From positions 1-7,174 of the forward strand of contig CALFRX010000314.1 in NCBI GenBank assembly GCA_937919295.1: a stretch of 7,174 nt of DNA. The letters run 5' to 3'. Made by a program: the position numbers and the translations under genes. The notes beneath the pieces were generated by a model. That model did no database searches. It had not been told where the DNA came from and saw only the letters and a program-made list of their open reading frames with translations. The DNA is from an uncultured Peptococcaceae bacterium (GTDB lineage Bacteria; Bacillota; Dehalobacteriia; UBA7702). Positions 5,968 through 7,174 of this stretch are shown here, piece after piece (positions within the stretch are counted from its first letter, which is position 1; every line of letters starts with the position of its first letter).

Positions 5968-6614
5968 AATTTCGGATAAATTATGAAGTAAAAGGAACCC
6001 TCGCATTCCTTTCCCACCTGGAAATGATGCGCCTTTGGCAGCGGGCCATCCTCCGCAGCGGTCTCCCTGTAGCTTGGAGCAACGGCTTTAATCCCCGCCC
6101 TAAACTGTCTTTGGGGCCGGCCCGCGGCGTGGGTATTGAGGGGTGCAGCGAATATTTTGATGTCGAATGCAAAGCGAAGGTGGATCCGGAGGAGCTGGTA
6201 AAAAAGCTCAACGATATATTGCCCGAAGGTATCTTCATCCTCGCGGTACGGGAAATTCCCCAGTCCGGCAAGATGCTTGAGGCCATCATTGACGAAGCGG
6301 TCTACAAAGTGACCTTCCCCCAGGGCGTCCCCGCTGACGCCAAAGAAAAAGCCGCCGCCTTTCTCAAAGAAAAAACAGCGCCCTTTATCAGAAAAAGTCC
6401 CAAGGGCAGCAAAGAGGTGGATCTGAGGGCTTTTGTCAACGGTATTGAGATCAAAGAGGATGGGATCTACCTTTCACTGAAAACGAGTCCCGCCGGTTCC
6501 ATTCGGGTAACGGAACTTTTGACAGTATTCGGATATTGGGATATAATAAAAGACATTAGAATACAGAGATTGGGGCTTTTTGTGACAGTGGGAACAAAAA
6601 GATTTACACCCTAA
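5964..6614 (+). CDS. Radical-SAM-linked protein, TIGR03936/DUF2344 family, function unknown
   Basis: The 216-residue protein is recognised by its N-terminal signature: RINYEVKGTLAFLSHLEMMR (residues 4-23), then SNGFNPRPKLSLGPARGVG (39-57), followed by EYFDVEC. These mark the family found next to, or fused to, the TIGR03960 radical SAM proteins. There is no membrane segment or signal peptide, so it should be cytosolic, and no catalytic motif that I recognise. Start choice: ATG 5964 overlaps the radical SAM stop as ATGA and is preceded by GGGGAG (5953-5958). The frame stays open upstream to 5820, but that part is read out of frame inside the radical SAM gene and is not coding. Tight coupling suggests it presents or binds the substrate of the radical SAM enzyme; this is inference. 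Its last 100 bp also contain a promoter and an inverted repeat aimed at the next gene. Confidence 0.9.
   Translation: MKFRINYEVKGTLAFLSHLEMMRLWQRAILRSGLPVAWSNGFNPRPKLSLGPARGVGIEGCSEYFDVECKAKVDPEELVKKLNDILPEGIFILAVREIPQSGKMLEAIIDEAVYKVTFPQGVPADAKEKAAAFLKEKTAPFIRKSPKGSKEVDLRAFVNGIEIKEDGIYLSLKTSPAGSIRVTELLTVFGYWDIIKDIRIQRLGLFVTVGTKRFTP
6519..6547 (+). promoter_or_regulatory. Perfect-consensus sigma-70 promoter inside the DUF2344 gene, reading into the ribonuclease gene
   Basis: TTGACA (6519-6524) and TATAAT (6542-6547) match consensus at all twelve positions with the optimal 17-bp spacer. No extended -10 TG is present. Transcription would begin near 6554, giving a leader of about 74 nt before the ribonuclease start at 6628. 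It lies within coding sequence, 67 bp or so before the DUF2344 stop, so this gene end appears to serve two purposes. Confidence 0.75.
6576..6601 (+). promoter_or_regulatory. Inverted repeat in the predicted ribonuclease leader
   Basis: CTTTTTGT (6576-6583) and ACAAAAAG (6594-6601) form a perfect 8-bp inverted repeat around a 10-nt loop, about 22 nt downstream of the predicted transcription start and 16 nt before the GGAG ribosome binding site. The stem is AT-rich and weak, and no T-run follows, so it is not a terminator. It could be a leader hairpin or a protein site. It also encodes residues near the DUF2344 C-terminus, so part of the pattern could be coincidence. Confidence 0.4.
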
Positions 6615-6627
6615 ACGGAGCTGACTT

Positions 6628-7174
6628 ATGGAAAAAGAAATCATTATCCGCGCGGAAAGCGATGAAACGCTTGTCGCCGTAATAGAAGACCGTCGCCTGG
6701 TTGAATTATATATTGACCGCGCCGATGAGGAACGTCTTACCGGCAATATTTATAAGGGGATCGTGGAAAACGTGCTCCCCGGTATGCAAGCTGCTTTTGT
6801 CGATATCGGCCTTAATAAGAACAGCTTTTTATATATCAGAGAAGTACTGCCCAAGATCTCTTTGGAAGAAGAGACGCCGCCCACCGCGGAAATCAGCGAC
6901 CTGCTTAAAAAAGGCCAGGAGATCCTGATCCAGATCGTCAAAGAGCCGACGCCGACCAAAGGCGCTAGGGTGACGACGCATCTGACCTTAGCCGGGCGCT
7001 ATCTTGTCTTGATGCCTACCGTATCTTACATCGGAATTTCCCGGCGGATCGAAGAGGAGGCGGAACGGGAACGCCTTTCCCGCCTGGCCGAAAATATCTG
7101 CCCCGAGGGCATGGGCGTTATCGTCCGTACCGTGGCCCAGGGAGCCGGAGAGGAAGAGCTGCTTGCTGATCTCA
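6628..7174 (+). CDS. rng: Ribonuclease E/G family endoribonuclease, N-terminal part, 3' end outside the window
   Basis: The 182 visible codons encode the start of an RNase E/G protein, an endonuclease that cuts single-stranded AU-rich RNA and takes part in rRNA maturation and mRNA decay. The frame stays open to the last base. The first 35 or so residues form the usual strand-rich lead (V-A-V-I-E-D, then LVELYIDR). The S1 RNA-binding segment follows with GNIYKGIVENVLPGMQAAFVDIG (split across residues 39-61) and SFLYI. Further on are IVKEPTPTKGARVTTHLTL (about 104-122), GRYLVLMP and GISRRI, all hallmarks of the family. The Mg-binding Asp residues and the zinc-link cysteines lie past the window. 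GGAG (6617-6620) sits 7 nt before ATG 6628, and the gap to the DUF2344 stop is 13 bp. RNase G is preferred over E because, in Firmicutes, a short rng-type gene usually precedes the L21/L27 ribosomal protein genes. The full length would settle this. Confidence 0.93.
   Translation, partial: MEKEIIIRAESDETLVAVIEDRRLVELYIDRADEERLTGNIYKGIVENVLPGMQAAFVDIGLNKNSFLYIREVLPKISLEEETPPTAEISDLLKKGQEILIQIVKEPTPTKGARVTTHLTLAGRYLVLMPTVSYIGISRRIEEEAERERLSRLAENICPEGMGVIVRTVAQGAGEEELLADL

Noticed and set aside
6701..6928. Plus-strand open frame of 75 codons near the right end.
   Set aside because: It lies inside the RNase E/G reading frame, which is open from 6628 to the window end and carries family motifs.

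Overview
The window is a densely packed, single-strand (+) stretch of ordinary bacterial chromosome holding cell-shape, division-site and RNA-processing genes. The order is: C-terminus of a class B penicillin-binding protein (PBP2/MrdA type), a short minC, minD, minE, rodA, a membrane-anchored degenerate M23/LytM protein, a B12-binding-domain radical SAM protein (TIGR03960-like), its radical-SAM-linked partner (TIGR03936/DUF2344-like), and the start of an RNase E/G-family ribonuclease. This is the Firmicutes mre/min/spoIVF/L21 neighbourhood. Having MinE as well as MinC and MinD points to a clostridial or diderm (Negativicutes-like) Firmicute rather than a Bacillus. That placement is inferred from gene order and protein style, not from a marker gene. 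Base composition and codon style look even throughout, with no mobile elements, tRNAs, rRNAs or CRISPR arrays and no convincing minus-strand gene.

Region 1-599 is the end of the PBP2 gene. The 101-bp gap that follows carries a plausible sigma-70 promoter (TTGTTC, 17-bp spacer, TATAAT) just ahead of minC. From there minC, minD and minE are spaced 11 to 21 bp apart with good Shine-Dalgarno sequences. rodA follows after 38 bp but lacks a well-placed ribosome binding site. After a 77-bp gap comes the M23-like gene, then the radical SAM gene, whose stop overlaps the start of the DUF2344 gene by 4 bp. The ribonuclease gene starts 13 bp after that and runs off the window end.

The genes fall into two groups. 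PBP2 (transpeptidase) and RodA (SEDS glycosyltransferase) form the elongation peptidoglycan synthase pair, and MinCDE places the division site. The second half couples an uncharacterised radical SAM pair to an RNase E/G enzyme. The degenerate M23 protein between them sits where SpoIVFA is found in spore formers, but the SpoIVFB protease gene that normally follows is absent.

The main points of interest are: MinC consists only of the C-terminal domain, with no FtsZ-inhibiting N-domain; the M23 protein keeps its putative zinc ligands but lacks both catalytic histidines and its SpoIVFB partner; and a perfect-consensus promoter (TTGACA, 17 bp, TATAAT) lies inside the DUF2344 coding sequence, aimed at the ribonuclease gene, followed by an 8-bp inverted repeat in the predicted leader. 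I do not see a wholly new multi-gene system. The unexplained part is the radical SAM pair and why it travels with the ribonuclease.
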